DNA from: CAZYVD01 sp964651045
GTDB taxonomy: Bacteria > Zhuqueibacterota > QNDG01 > DSAB01
Direction of reading: 5' to 3'
Assembly: GCA_964651045.1 (NCBI GenBank)
Contig: CAZYVD010000010.1
Span: 1 to 64,000, forward strand
Length of the DNA: 64,000 bases
Shown here piece after piece: positions 41,528 to 51,463 of the stretch. The notes under the pieces are model-generated. The model saw only the letters and a list, made by a program, of their open reading frames with translations. It was not told the DNA's origin and made no database searches. Position 1 is the first letter of the stretch. Every line of letters begins with the position of its first letter. A program made the position numbers and the translations under genes.

Positions 41528-44500
41528 TTAAATAGATAACCTCTTGAATTTTATAGAAATCTTCTCAAAAGTAACATATAGAACCGGAATTACTGTAAGC
41601 ACCATTACCGTAGATGCGATTAAACCTCCAATTGTTGCAAGTGCAAGTGCATACCAGATGTCACCAGATTCGCTTCCTAAAATCACAAGTGGAAGCAGGC
41701 CACCAATGGTAGTAAACGTTGTCATCAGGATCGGCCTCATTCTGTTTGAGGTTCCATTAATGACAGCCTCTTTAATACTTAAACCTTCCCTTCTCAATCT
41801 GTTTATATGATCAATTAAAATGATCGAGTCGTTAACAACAATTCCTCCAAGCAGTATAACACCAATATATGCAGAACGATCAAAAGATGTACCGGTCAGA
41901 TAGAATATTAAAAAAACACCTGAGAGTGAAAACGGTACAGTCAGAAGAATGAGAAAAGGATGAAGAATCGACTCAAAAAGACCGGCAGTTACCAGAAATA
42001 CGAGCAGAAGAGAAATACCGAGTATAAAAAAGATTTCATTCTTCTCTTTTTTGCTCATTCTATAACTTCTGCCATTATCCACACTGTACCCTGGCGGAAC
42101 ATGTGTTGTATTTATTATGCTCTCAATGAGACGATTACATAGCTTCTGAGGACCTCTAAACTCAAATCCAACATATCGCATGTACTGCTGATTCTCTCTC
42201 AAAATCTCCTCCATTGTCTTTCGTTTTGTTATGAGAGCAACCTCACCTAAACGTACCCCCTCTCCCCTCTTTGTTGGTATGAGCAGATTCTTTAAATCCA
42301 TCATTGAAAAATCTTTATAAGTTTTAAACTTAATTGTACACCCTATCTCATCACCGCCCATTCTGACCCGCTGGGCACCAAGATTTTCCCTCAAAAAAGC
42401 ACTCACATTGTATAGAACCTCCAATATTGTGATATCGTATTTCATCAACTTTTCTCTATCAATACTAAGAACAGTCTCATATGAGTTTCCATATGAATAG
42501 ACATAAGCCATATCTTCATTCACATTTTTCACTCTTACATATTTCCTGAGCCTTTTTCCTATATCGTGTGCTATCTTTTTTATTCTGTCATAGTTGTATC
42601 CAAGAATCTTTATACTATTTCCCATTACCCAATAGGAAGATCCTATAGAGAATGGCTCACCAAAACCATATATTGAAACATCTATGCCCGACATCTGTGC
42701 TGCAACTCCTATCAACTCCTCTTTTAGAATATATGGAAAACTTGTGGATAGAACCTCCTCAGGGAATTTTATTCTCATGCTTGCACTTTCATCATAAACA
42801 TTTGTTGAAATCTTTTCCACAAAATTTTTTTTGAGAGCTATGTTTTCAAATTTTCTAATAATCTTATCGGTGCGCTCCAGTTCTGCACCTTTTGGCAGTC
42901 TTATGCCTACATACAGGACCTCTCTTCTTCCCCAGCCCGACCATATCCTTCCCTTCGTAACATACCTGTCAAAAATATAGTATGAAAATCCAAGCAGGAT
43001 GAGGAGAACAGACAATACAACTCCCCTGTGATCAACCATCCTGCTCAATGTTCGCTTAAACCATCCCAGAGGTTTAAAAACCCGAATCTTTTCGACAGCA
43101 AGTTCTTCTTCTGAAAAAAACCTTGCTGTGAGTGAAGGGGTCAGTGAAAATGCAACAACTATTGAAGAAAGAAGAGAAAAACCAACGGCCATTGCAAATG
43201 GAAGATAGTAGATGCGAAGCTCGCCTGTCATGTACAAAAAAGGCAAAAAGGCTACAACTGTTGTAAGAGTAGATGCCATTATTGGAAGCACAACCTCTTT
43301 TGTACCATGTATAGCAGAATCGATCAGCCTCTCGCCACCTCCACATCTTCTTATTATATTCTCCACAACAACAATGGCATTGTCAACAAGCATACCAAAC
43401 CCAAGAGTGAGCCCAGCTAATGTGAGAAGATTGAGAGTGATTTTAAAGATTAAAAACAGATTGAGACTCATGAGAACCGAGAAAAAGATTGTGGAAATTA
43501 TGATTATCGGTGAACGATATGTGTGTAAAAATATCATAAGAACAAGAAAAATAACCACAACGGAAAACAGGGATTTCTGAGCAAGTGAGGAGAGATTGTC
43601 CCGAATCTCTCTACTCTGATCATCATCAACAATCATTGTAAGGTTGGCGGGCAGCCTATCTTTAATTACATCAAGCTTTTCCATTATTCTATCTGCACAA
43701 CTTACAATGTTTGTTCCGATCTCCCTGTCGATATTGATAACCACTGCAGGATTACCATTTATTCTGGAAAGGCTCCTTGCACGCCCAAAAGTATCAAAAA
43801 CCTGGGCAACATCTTTGATTCTGACAACTCCACCATCCTTTGTGGTCTTGATTATAGCATTACTGATTTCATCAGCATCTTTTATTGGAGTATCTATAAA
43901 TATGGACTGACGAGTTCCTCCCTGATCTATTGCACCAATATTCTCTTTCATCCCAAGCTCATTGAGCACAGCAGCAATACTGTAGAGTGAGAGTCCATAT
44001 GAATCTAACCTGTGTTTATCCACAAGAATCTCTATTTCACGATCCTGTCCTCCAATCACTGTAACATTTGCCACACCCTTTATTCCTAAAAGATATGGTC
44101 TGATTCTATCGAGTGCTATACTCCGAAGATCATTTATCGTGTAAGGCCCTGTCAGGCGAATTGAAAAGAAACGTCCTGTTCTGAATTTCCTCGGCTCATA
44201 TCTGCTGATAGAAGGAGGCGACACGCCGTGGGGAAGCTCTTCTCGTACCATTGATAACTTTTCACTGAGCTCCATCTTTGCAAATTCCATATCGGTTCCA
44301 CGACTGAACTGAAGTGTTACCTGAGAATTTCCCTCACTTGAACTCGATGTTACTTTCTGAACACCCCTGATGGTATTTGCCACTGCCTCCAGTGGTGCTG
44401 TGACAAATGCCTCCATTACTTCTGGAGATGTATAGGGCCATGAAACAGTGATTGTCAACTGGGGAAACTCTACATTTGGAGTAATCTCAAGAGGCAGATG

Positions 44501-44590
44501 AGTTGCAGAAAAAAAGCCTGTGAAGAGAATGACCAGAAAAATCATTGCAATTGCAATTGGACGTCTTATCGATGTTTCTATTAGATCCAT
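41528..44590 (-). CDS. RND efflux pump, HAE1/AcrB-like (second)
   Basis: A 1020-aa proton-driven transporter of the resistance-nodulation-division superfamily. It has the N-terminal SIRRPIAIAMIFLVIL helix, periplasmic porter domain repeats, the TM4 proton-relay Asp in LTLGFGMLVDNAIVVVENI (about residue 400), and the mirrored second half ending with IPVLYVTFEK. It is about 20-30 residues shorter than AcrB. It follows the first pump by 67 bp in one minus-strand operon with a shared adaptor, an arrangement seen where two pump subunits may form a heteromer. No outer-membrane channel gene is close. Confidence 0.92.
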   Translation of the reverse strand: MDLIETSIRRPIAIAMIFLVILFTGFFSATHLPLEITPNVEFPQLTITVSWPYTSPEVMEAFVTAPLEAVANTIRGVQKVTSSSSEGNSQVTLQFSRGTDMEFAKMELSEKLSMVREELPHGVSPPSISRYEPRKFRTGRFFSIRLTGPYTINDLRSIALDRIRPYLLGIKGVANVTVIGGQDREIEILVDKHRLDSYGLSLYSIAAVLNELGMKENIGAIDQGGTRQSIFIDTPIKDADEISNAIIKTTKDGGVVRIKDVAQVFDTFGRARSLSRINGNPAVVINIDREIGTNIVSCADRIMEKLDVIKDRLPANLTMIVDDDQSREIRDNLSSLAQKSLFSVVVIFLVLMIFLHTYRSPIIIISTIFFSVLMSLNLFLIFKITLNLLTLAGLTLGFGMLVDNAIVVVENIIRRCGGGERLIDSAIHGTKEVVLPIMASTLTTVVAFLPFLYMTGELRIYYLPFAMAVGFSLLSSIVVAFSLTPSLTARFFSEEELAVEKIRVFKPLGWFKRTLSRMVDHRGVVLSVLLILLGFSYYIFDRYVTKGRIWSGWGRREVLYVGIRLPKGAELERTDKIIRKFENIALKKNFVEKISTNVYDESASMRIKFPEEVLSTSFPYILKEELIGVAAQMSGIDVSIYGFGEPFSIGSSYWVMGNSIKILGYNYDRIKKIAHDIGKRLRKYVRVKNVNEDMAYVYSYGNSYETVLSIDREKLMKYDITILEVLYNVSAFLRENLGAQRVRMGGDEIGCTIKFKTYKDFSMMDLKNLLIPTKRGEGVRLGEVALITKRKTMEEILRENQQYMRYVGFEFRGPQKLCNRLIESIINTTHVPPGYSVDNGRSYRMSKKEKNEIFFILGISLLLVFLVTAGLFESILHPFLILLTVPFSLSGVFLIFYLTGTSFDRSAYIGVILLGGIVVNDSIILIDHINRLRREGLSIKEAVINGTSNRMRPILMTTFTTIGGLLPLVILGSESGDIWYALALATIGGLIASTVMVLTVIPVLYVTFEKISIKFKRLSI

Positions 44591-44657
44591 TTTCGATATA
44601 TAATAATCTTAAAAAGTTAACTTCCAGCAATCCTCAGTATTGTAGCAATTAAACAAT

Positions 44658-47600
44658 CTAAACAGCCTCCTCCCTGCTCTGTCTCCTCTCAGAAACCAGG
44701 CTGTAGAGTACTGGAATCATAATAAGGGTTAGCACCGTAGATGTAAAGAGCCCACCTATAATTGCCAGTGCCAGTGGACGTTGCAGTTCTGCACCTGCAC
44801 CCAGTCCACTGGCCATTGGTGCAAGCCCAAGTATGGTTGTTACTGATGTCATCACAATTGGCCTGAACCTCTTTCTTCCAGCATCCATTATTGCCCTCCG
44901 TACAGAACTGCCCCTCCTTCTTTCCTGATTAATAAAATCTATCTTGACAATAGCATCATTGACTGCAATACCCACAAGCACAACAACACCTATCATAGAG
45001 ATTACATTCAGAGACTGACCTGTCAACAGCAAAAGCCATATTGTTCCCACAGCAGCCATCGGTATTGAGAATATTATGATAAGGGGATGAATTAAAGACT
45101 CAAACTGGGCAGCCATAATCATATAAACAAGTACAATGGCCAGAATTCCTGCCCACATTAGACTTTTATACGATTGTGCCATCTCCTGCTTGGCACCACC
45201 TATTGAAATGTATGTGTCTGTACTCAGGGGAATGTCATCCATTTTATTCTCGAGCTTTTTTATCACCTGGGCGAGTGACTTTCCAGAAACATTAGCATAA
45301 AGACTTATTACCCTCGTCTGATCCTCACGATGTATCTCTACAGCACCCCTTGACTTTGATATTGTTGCCACCTCTCTCAGTGGAATACCACTGTGTCCTG
45401 TAGGAATCGTTGTATTCATCAATCTCTCAATATCCATTCTGTTGGAAAATCGAGGTTTGACTCTGATATCTATCTTCTGCTCCATCTCCTTGAATTGAGA
45501 AGCAAGATCGCCTGTTAAATCATTCTTTATGAACCTTGCTATATTTCTAACCGAGAGTCCATACATCCCTGCTCTCTCTCTATCGATAACTATCCGATAT
45601 TCCGGCCTGCCCACTTCGAAGTCGGATTTTAAATCGGTTATCCCCGGCACTTCTCTACACTTCTCTTTTATCTTTTCTATAATCCCAAGAGCTTCCTCAA
45701 GCTTCTCACCGTAGACCTGAATAACTATATCTGCTTCTGTGGTACCGAGTATCTGGCTTAGCACAGTCTGACCAGTACCAAATGTAACTTCTGCAGCACT
45801 GTTTGCAAATCTTTTTCTAAGATTATCCATTATACTTTTTGTCTTAACACCCCTCTTAACACGTACACGTATCTCGGCCTTATTGAGACCCGTATTTGCC
45901 ATCCCGGTTCCTATCTGCTGTCGAATTAATCCCACACTGGAAAAAACATCCTGCACTCCATCTGTTTGCATTATTTCCCTTTCCATCTGCAAGACCAATT
46001 CATTTACTGCCGATAGAGATGTACCCGGCTCCATCCGCACCTCTATCCTGAACTCTCTCTGGTCGACTCTTGGCATAAGCTCTCTCGGAAGAATAAATCC
46101 TGCACCTGCGGTTATGAAGAGTATTAGTGCCATGATGAGCAGAGCAGCAACCCTGTTATCAAGTGCTGTATTTAAAACCTTCTCATACTTCTGCATGAGG
46201 AAAGATAGTATCCTGTTGAACTGTTTGAATATTGGATTTGTAAATCTATAAAACATAGCTCCGCATCTTTTAAGAATCAGAGATATAAGACTCATAACAA
46301 TCCGATAAATATATCTGATAAGTTTAAATATCGCTCCTAATACGATCCTGAAAGGAAACAGTATCCATCTTATCGGCCGCCTGTTTATGAAATCGATTTT
46401 CCCACCCCCAATCTCCTCTACATGGTCCACTTTACCATCACGCGAAAATCTTGATGCAAGCACTGGAAGAAGGGTTAATGAAACTACTAGAGAAGAAAGT
46501 AGTGCAAATGTTACTGTTATTGCCTGGTCCTTGAAAAGCTGTCCGGCAATTCCACGAACATACAATACCGGGAAAAATACTGCGATTGTCGTAAAGGTCG
46601 AAGCAGTTACTGCCATTGCTACCTCTTTTGTCCCATTCACTGCAGCTCTAACCATACCTGCACCACCTTCTCTATGGCGAAAGATGTTTTCGAGTACAAC
46701 TATAGAACAATCCACAAGCATGCCCACACCAAGTGCAAGCCCACCAAGCGACATGAGATTCAGGCTCACACCAGTAAAATATAATAAAATGAATGTTCCG
46801 ATTATCGATATTGGAATCGCAACAGATATACTAAGAGGATTTCTTATATCATTCATGAAAAAGAACAGTATAAAAAAGGCAAGAATACCTCCTAACACAA
46901 TCGCCTGCAGAACGTTAGAAACTGCCTTTGATATGAAATCTGCCTGATCATAGGCTATGACTATTGGTATTCTTGGATACTCCATCCTCAGTTGTGATAG
47001 AACCTGCTTTACTCTTTTCGATACTCTTACGGTATTTGCGCCGGCCTCTTTGGTCAGCAGTATTCCTATGCTCTCTTCTCCATTGTAGTGGGTTATGTTC
47101 TGCCTCTCTTTGAAACCCTGTTTTACAACTGCCACATCTCTGAGATGTATTATTGAACCATCCCTTTCTCTTTTTATTACTACAGATTCCATCTCTTTTA
47201 CATTCTGGAAAGAACCGATTGTACGAAGAGAGTAGCGATATCTGCCCTTTTTGATGGTGCCCCCAGGCATATCAACATTTGCATTATCAATTGCAGCCGA
47301 GATATGATCTATAGTCAAACCGAGGGCCTCGATCTTCTCTTTGTCTACATCTACCTGGACCTCTCTCTCCATTCCGCCAACCACATCGGCAAGTGCAACT
47401 CCCCTTATCTGTTCCAATCTTCTCTTGAAAACATTCCTGCTTATCTCTTTTAATGAAACAAGATCCCTTCCCGAAACAGAAAGAGCAATGATCGGCTGCT
47501 GTGAAGGATCGAGATGAATGAGTGTTGGCCTTCCAGCATCTTCAGGAAGACTCCTGCTAATTGCATCGAGCTTCTCTCTTACGTGAAGAGAGGCAAAATC

Positions 47601-47903
47601 CATGTTCTGTCCCCAGTTGAATTCCAGGATTATCTGGGAAAGCCCCTCTTTTGAGAACGATCTTATTTTACGAATCCCTGCTACTGTTGATACACTCTGT
47701 TCAATTGGTTTTGTTATCAGTCGCTCGACCTCCTCTGGTACTGCATTTGGAAATACAGTATACACAGTTAACTTTGGATAAGAAAGATCCGGCAGCAAAT
47801 CCACAGACAACCTGCCAAGTGACACAAAACCCAAAAGAAGTATGCCCGTATAGAACATTATTACTGCAACGGGACGTCTTGTTACGAGTTCTGCAATATG
47901 CAT
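44658..47903 (-). CDS. RND efflux pump, HAE1/AcrB-like (first)
   Basis: A 1081-aa RND transporter: LVTRRPVAVIMFYTGILLLG at the start, FPNAVPEEVERLITKPIEQS, TM4 Asp in GVGMLVDCSIVVLENIF (about residue 405), and second-half motifs (GIAVNDAIVKIDFINQERRR; TILGLAPMASGLGAGAELQR). It carries an extra segment of about 40 basic and hydrophobic residues in the central cytoplasmic loop (about 500-575), which makes it longer than its neighbour. It sits 38 bp after the adaptor gene. Substrates (drugs, metals, lipids) cannot be told from sequence. Confidence 0.93.
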   Translation of the reverse strand: MHIAELVTRRPVAVIMFYTGILLLGFVSLGRLSVDLLPDLSYPKLTVYTVFPNAVPEEVERLITKPIEQSVSTVAGIRKIRSFSKEGLSQIILEFNWGQNMDFASLHVREKLDAISRSLPEDAGRPTLIHLDPSQQPIIALSVSGRDLVSLKEISRNVFKRRLEQIRGVALADVVGGMEREVQVDVDKEKIEALGLTIDHISAAIDNANVDMPGGTIKKGRYRYSLRTIGSFQNVKEMESVVIKRERDGSIIHLRDVAVVKQGFKERQNITHYNGEESIGILLTKEAGANTVRVSKRVKQVLSQLRMEYPRIPIVIAYDQADFISKAVSNVLQAIVLGGILAFFILFFFMNDIRNPLSISVAIPISIIGTFILLYFTGVSLNLMSLGGLALGVGMLVDCSIVVLENIFRHREGGAGMVRAAVNGTKEVAMAVTASTFTTIAVFFPVLYVRGIAGQLFKDQAITVTFALLSSLVVSLTLLPVLASRFSRDGKVDHVEEIGGGKIDFINRRPIRWILFPFRIVLGAIFKLIRYIYRIVMSLISLILKRCGAMFYRFTNPIFKQFNRILSFLMQKYEKVLNTALDNRVAALLIMALILFITAGAGFILPRELMPRVDQREFRIEVRMEPGTSLSAVNELVLQMEREIMQTDGVQDVFSSVGLIRQQIGTGMANTGLNKAEIRVRVKRGVKTKSIMDNLRKRFANSAAEVTFGTGQTVLSQILGTTEADIVIQVYGEKLEEALGIIEKIKEKCREVPGITDLKSDFEVGRPEYRIVIDRERAGMYGLSVRNIARFIKNDLTGDLASQFKEMEQKIDIRVKPRFSNRMDIERLMNTTIPTGHSGIPLREVATISKSRGAVEIHREDQTRVISLYANVSGKSLAQVIKKLENKMDDIPLSTDTYISIGGAKQEMAQSYKSLMWAGILAIVLVYMIMAAQFESLIHPLIIIFSIPMAAVGTIWLLLLTGQSLNVISMIGVVVLVGIAVNDAIVKIDFINQERRRGSSVRRAIMDAGRKRFRPIVMTSVTTILGLAPMASGLGAGAELQRPLALAIIGGLFTSTVLTLIMIPVLYSLVSERRQSREEAV

Positions 47904-47941
47904 ATTTTACTAATCCAGAATTTTATTAAAATTTTAACAAA

Positions 47942-49213
47942 TCACTTTCTTACTTTAACTGGTGCATCGTGAGCAAGCGTGTAGTTTCCTTTTGTGACTA
48001 CAAGTTCTCCCGGTTTGAGATTGAACTTTGAACTCAATACTTCTTTATACATCTCATTTTCAAGACCTGTAGTCACATAACTCCACTTTGCCTTTCCATC
48101 TCTCACAATAAATACTACTTCACGCTGATCCCTCAGAACAACCGCCTCCTTCGGCACAAGGAACCTCTCCTTATATATTTTTGCTACTATCTTTACATCT
48201 GCAGACATTCCAGACTTTATCCTGTATCCTGGATTATCGATACAAATTGTTACACGACACATTCTCTTTTCCTGATCAATAATAGGATTTATCGAGATCA
48301 CTTCTCCTCTGAATGTATCACCAGGAAAGGCGAGAAACTCTGCAGTTGCCTCCCGGCCGACCATGATCGATCCAATCTCACTCTCAAGAACATTTGCCTC
48401 TATTCTTATTTTTGAAAGATCTACAAGCTTAAAACACTCCCTACCACTGTTTACATACTGTCCCAAAAATACCTGCTGGTCACCAAGAATTCCTGAGAAT
48501 GGGGCTCTGATTTCTGTGTTCAAAAGATTGAATCTGGCACGCCTGAGAGATATTACCGCATCATCCAGACCGCTCCTAATTGAAAATCTATCTATTCGAC
48601 TCTGGGCAACAAAATCTTTTGTCACATCGTACCATATTTTGAATTTCGAAAACTCTTTCTCAGATATTTTTCCAGCCTCCTTCAAAGCCATAGCATTCTC
48701 ATAACTCTGCCTCATCTTCTCTAAATATACTGGATCTGATCTGTTTGAGTCAGTATCAGAGGGCATGAGAGAGAGGGTCCCTCCTGAGAACAACTTTTCT
48801 ACAAAAGATGCCTGAGCCTTCTTCAGGTTGTTTTCGGCCTCTTCCAGATCGAGACGATATCTGCTGTCATCGATCTTAAAAATCATCTCCCCTTCTTTCA
48901 CCTCAGAGCCCTCTTGCACCGGAAGCTCGACTATCCTTCCACTTACTCGTGGAATTATGGTCACCTCACTCCAGGGTCTTGCAACACCAGAGGCAGATAC
49001 TCTGATTATTAGATCTCCAACAAATGCCGGCCTCGCCTCAACAATCACAGGATTTATAAACTTTGATTCATCTGTCTTGAATTCTACTGTCTTATCTGCC
49101 CTGTTCCTTGCCTCCTTCCTCTTTTGAATAAAATACAATGACAGCAAAACAATAATAATTGTAGGTATTATCCATCTCAGTGAAGATTTTAAGATTTTAA
49201 TAAATTTTTTCAT
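47942..49213 (-). CDS. RND periplasmic adaptor (membrane fusion protein)
   Basis: A 423-aa HlyD/AcrA-type adaptor. One N-terminal membrane helix (WIIPTIIIVLLSLYFI) anchors it. The lipoyl domain (VSGRIVELPVQEGSEVKEGE, about residue 90) and its second half (RAPFSGILGDQQVFLGQYV) flank a hairpin of coiled coil (about 125-205). The beta-barrel (MVGREATAEFLAFPGDTFRG) and membrane-proximal domains follow. It links the inner-membrane pump to an outer-membrane channel. It is the first gene of the efflux operon and is preceded by two inverted repeats that could be operators. Confidence 0.92.
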   Translation of the reverse strand: MKKFIKILKSSLRWIIPTIIIVLLSLYFIQKRKEARNRADKTVEFKTDESKFINPVIVEARPAFVGDLIIRVSASGVARPWSEVTIIPRVSGRIVELPVQEGSEVKEGEMIFKIDDSRYRLDLEEAENNLKKAQASFVEKLFSGGTLSLMPSDTDSNRSDPVYLEKMRQSYENAMALKEAGKISEKEFSKFKIWYDVTKDFVAQSRIDRFSIRSGLDDAVISLRRARFNLLNTEIRAPFSGILGDQQVFLGQYVNSGRECFKLVDLSKIRIEANVLESEIGSIMVGREATAEFLAFPGDTFRGEVISINPIIDQEKRMCRVTICIDNPGYRIKSGMSADVKIVAKIYKERFLVPKEAVVLRDQREVVFIVRDGKAKWSYVTTGLENEMYKEVLSSKFNLKPGELVVTKGNYTLAHDAPVKVRK

Positions 49214-49246
49214 GGCACACCCAACAATTTTTGTTTGATTAATAAC

Positions 49247-49313
49247 AGTGATGAGTAATTATCACTAATATTATAATTTATTGTAAAAAAATCAAGCTAT
49301 AAATTATAATATT
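49247..49313. promoter_or_regulatory. Two inverted repeats upstream of the efflux operon
   Basis: AGTGAT-N8-ATCACT (49247-49266) and, next to it, a perfect 15-bp inverted repeat AATATTATAATTTAT (49267-49281) / ATAAATTATAATATT (49299-49313) with a 17-nt loop. A TATAAT on the minus strand lies within the near arm, so a dimeric repressor could block the promoter. The long repeat might also serve as terminator for hpt, but no T run follows. Confidence 0.4.
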
Positions 49314-49335
49314 TTGGAAAAATAATGTGGATAGA

Positions 49336-49860
49336 TTAAAAAATAATTGCAGAAATGTGTGGCAGTTCTCTGAATTTATTATCATAATCGAGACCGTAAC
49401 CAACAATGAATTCATCTGGTACAACAAAGCCTACATAATCTGCCCTAAATGGAATGGAACGACGAGAAGGCTTATCAAGCAGTACGCATGTCTTAAAGAG
49501 TGAGGGACTTTTCTCCTTTAGATGATGGGCAACAAAGTTGAGTGTTGTTCCCGTGTCAAGTATATCGTCTACAAGAAGCACCTGTTTGCCAGAGATTTCT
49601 GTTGAGATATCCCGTATCAGCTCAATCCTTCCGGATGGCTCGGTGCCAGAGCCATAAGATGAAACGGTCATAAAATCAAGCAGAAGAGAGAATCCGCTTC
49701 TGTAGAGTTCCCGCACAAGATCTGCCATGAAAATAAAACTCCCCTTTAGAAGACCTATCACAACCAGATCTTTCTTTTTAAAATCTTTGATTATCAGCTC
49801 AGCAAGAGATTTAACGCACTCTCTTATTTGAAACTCATCATATAGAAGCCTAAGGTTCAT
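49336..49860 (-). CDS. hpt: Hypoxanthine phosphoribosyltransferase
   Basis: A 174-aa purine-salvage enzyme that joins hypoxanthine or guanine to PRPP. The N-terminal VVIGLLKGSFIFMADLVREL, the PRPP-binding VLLVDDILDTGTTLNFVAHH at about residue 97, and YVGFVVPDEFIVGYGLDYD near the C-terminus match bacterial Hpt of usual length. It overlaps the end of the CapA-like gene by 11 bp, so it is translated from the same message. Confidence 0.94.
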   Translation of the reverse strand: MNLRLLYDEFQIRECVKSLAELIIKDFKKKDLVVIGLLKGSFIFMADLVRELYRSGFSLLLDFMTVSSYGSGTEPSGRIELIRDISTEISGKQVLLVDDILDTGTTLNFVAHHLKEKSPSLFKTCVLLDKPSRRSIPFRADYVGFVVPDEFIVGYGLDYDNKFRELPHISAIIF

Positions 49861-50926
49861 CTCGCATTTCCAAATCTATTATTCCCGATTCATTTATTAT
49901 CCTTATACCACTGTTCAACTCCATGGATATCTCGTTCAGGTAATCAATTATTCTCTTTCTGCCCCTTCCATAAACACTCCGCGGCTGAAAATTTACCTTA
50001 TAGTTATTCACATAAATTGGAATCAAATGGCATGACAAAGTGTTGTATCCAAACCGTACTTTCAACAGCATTCCAAAATCAACATTTTTACTGTAAGATC
50101 CAAAAACATAATTGCCGAGACTGTATGCTATCAAACGGTTATTGTATATCTCAAATCCCTGGACAACATGGGGATGATGTCCGATGACAAGATCGGCTCC
50201 ATATTCCACTGCCTTATGGGCCCAGTATCTCTGGTATCCCTTGGGCCGATCCATGAGTTCGCCACCCCAATGAAAGGAAACAACCACAATATCTGCCTCC
50301 TCCCTCTTCATCCTCTCGATTCGGGCCCTTAATCTTTTATTCATTGGAAACGCAGTTCCACATTTTTTTGAGGATGCCCAGAAATCTGACGGGTACGTTA
50401 GTGAGTATGCGAGAAATCCAACCCTCCAACACCCTTTTTGTACTACGACCCCCTCCTCTGCACTCTCCAAATCCCTGCCTGCGCCACAGGAGGAGATATT
50501 CAATCTTTTGAGAACATTCAATGTGGAATAAAGCCCCTCATATCCATAATCCAAAATATGATTGTTTGCCAGAGTCAATACATCGAAACCAGCCCTTAAT
50601 ACACCATCTGCATAATCTGTTGGTACCTTGAATCTATATTTCTTCTTTTCAAAATATGTTCCACCTTGTGTAAAAGGAGCTTCCAGATTTGCAACAGCAA
50701 AGTCGGCATTCAATATATAATTACGAGTGGAATCAAATGGATAGTCGACTCCCCTCTTATCAATTATAGGAAGAGCACTTCCACCCATCATCAAATCTCC
50801 TGCAGCAATAATCACAACAAACTCCGAAGAATCATCAGGGACTCTCTCGATACAAAAAGCCCTGCTATTTACATAACAGGAAAAGAGAAACAAAATGGAA
50901 AATATATTAACTAAAACTTTCAACAT
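49850..50926 (-). CDS. CapA-family (PGA_cap) metallophosphatase-like protein
   Basis: A 358-aa exported protein of the CapA/YwtB family (calcineurin-like fold). After a signal peptide (about 1-22) the metal-site blocks appear in order: AAGDLMMGGSALP (about 36), VANLEAPFTQGG (about 75), TLANNHILDYG (about 115), VVSFHWGGELMDRP (about 205), GHHPHVVQGFE (about 235) and IAYSLGNYVFGS (about 250). Members are tied to polyglutamate or capsule export and other envelope polymers. No other capsule genes are present here, so the substrate is open. Confidence 0.88.
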   Translation of the reverse strand: MLKVLVNIFSILFLFSCYVNSRAFCIERVPDDSSEFVVIIAAGDLMMGGSALPIIDKRGVDYPFDSTRNYILNADFAVANLEAPFTQGGTYFEKKKYRFKVPTDYADGVLRAGFDVLTLANNHILDYGYEGLYSTLNVLKRLNISSCGAGRDLESAEEGVVVQKGCWRVGFLAYSLTYPSDFWASSKKCGTAFPMNKRLRARIERMKREEADIVVVSFHWGGELMDRPKGYQRYWAHKAVEYGADLVIGHHPHVVQGFEIYNNRLIAYSLGNYVFGSYSKNVDFGMLLKVRFGYNTLSCHLIPIYVNNYKVNFQPRSVYGRGRKRIIDYLNEISMELNSGIRIINESGIIDLEMRDEP

Positions 50927-50949
50927 CTAACAAGGGAAAAAAGTGAAAA

Positions 50950-51354
50950 TCAAGATCTCTTTTTACTCTTTGACTCATCTTTTTTAGGGGTCTGAGCCTT
51001 TGGTTTTGCCGGTGCAGGAGGCTTCTTCTCTGCTGTCTTTTTCTTTTGTGATGTCTCCTTCTTTATCTTCTCAATCTCGGTCTCCTTTGCCTTCAGATCT
51101 GCCTTGAGTTGCTTAATCTCTGCAACAATCTTTTTTATCCTGTCACTCGTGCCAACATCTGTCTGTTTCTTCTTTTCAAAGAGTTTGTATACCTCCTGTC
51201 CAAGAGTCGAATACTTCTTCTCCAGGCTTCTCTTGATATTGAGAATATCAACCTTTAACTTTCCTATTCTTGTGTACTCCTCTGTCTTCTCTGCCGCAAC
51301 AGAAAGACCATCTTTAAGACTCTTTTTAATATTATCCCATATTGATGCTCCCAT
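50950..51354 (-). CDS. Small coiled-coil protein with Lys/Pro-rich tail
   Basis: I do not recognise a named family. The 134-aa protein begins MGASIWDNIKKSLKDGLSVA and is helical throughout: a coiled coil from about 20 to 95 (LEKKYSTLGQEVYKLFEKKK, KAKETEIEKIKKET) and a basic Ala/Pro/Lys tail with KKPPAPAKPKAQTPKK. Similar short proteins with an amphipathic first helix are found in many FCB genomes, perhaps as membrane-associated spacers. Start at 51354 has AGGAGG about 7 nt upstream; the longer frame to 51420 crosses a terminator and is rejected. Confidence 0.7.
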   Translation of the reverse strand: MGASIWDNIKKSLKDGLSVAAEKTEEYTRIGKLKVDILNIKRSLEKKYSTLGQEVYKLFEKKKQTDVGTSDRIKKIVAEIKQLKADLKAKETEIEKIKKETSQKKKTAEKKPPAPAKPKAQTPKKDESKSKKRS

Positions 51355-51391
51355 GAAGACTCCTCCTATATTGATAAATTGGTCTGTTGAT

Positions 51392-51425
51392 AAAATAAAA
51401 AGGGGACTCGAAAAAATCAAGTCCC
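51392..51425 (-). terminator. Rho-independent terminator after the lipoprotein gene
   Basis: GGGACT (51403-51408) pairs with AGTCCC (51420-51425); on the minus strand the stem is followed by CCTTTTTATTTT. It ends the lipoprotein gene at 51464-51985, so the coiled-coil gene downstream has its own promoter. Confidence 0.75.
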
Positions 51426-51463
51426 ATCTTCTTTCAATGACTTTTTATTGGAATTAATTAAAG

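Noticed and set aside
46387..46947. Plus-strand frame of 186 codons within the first RND gene
   Set aside because: It is antisense to conserved transmembrane motifs and lacks a start signal.
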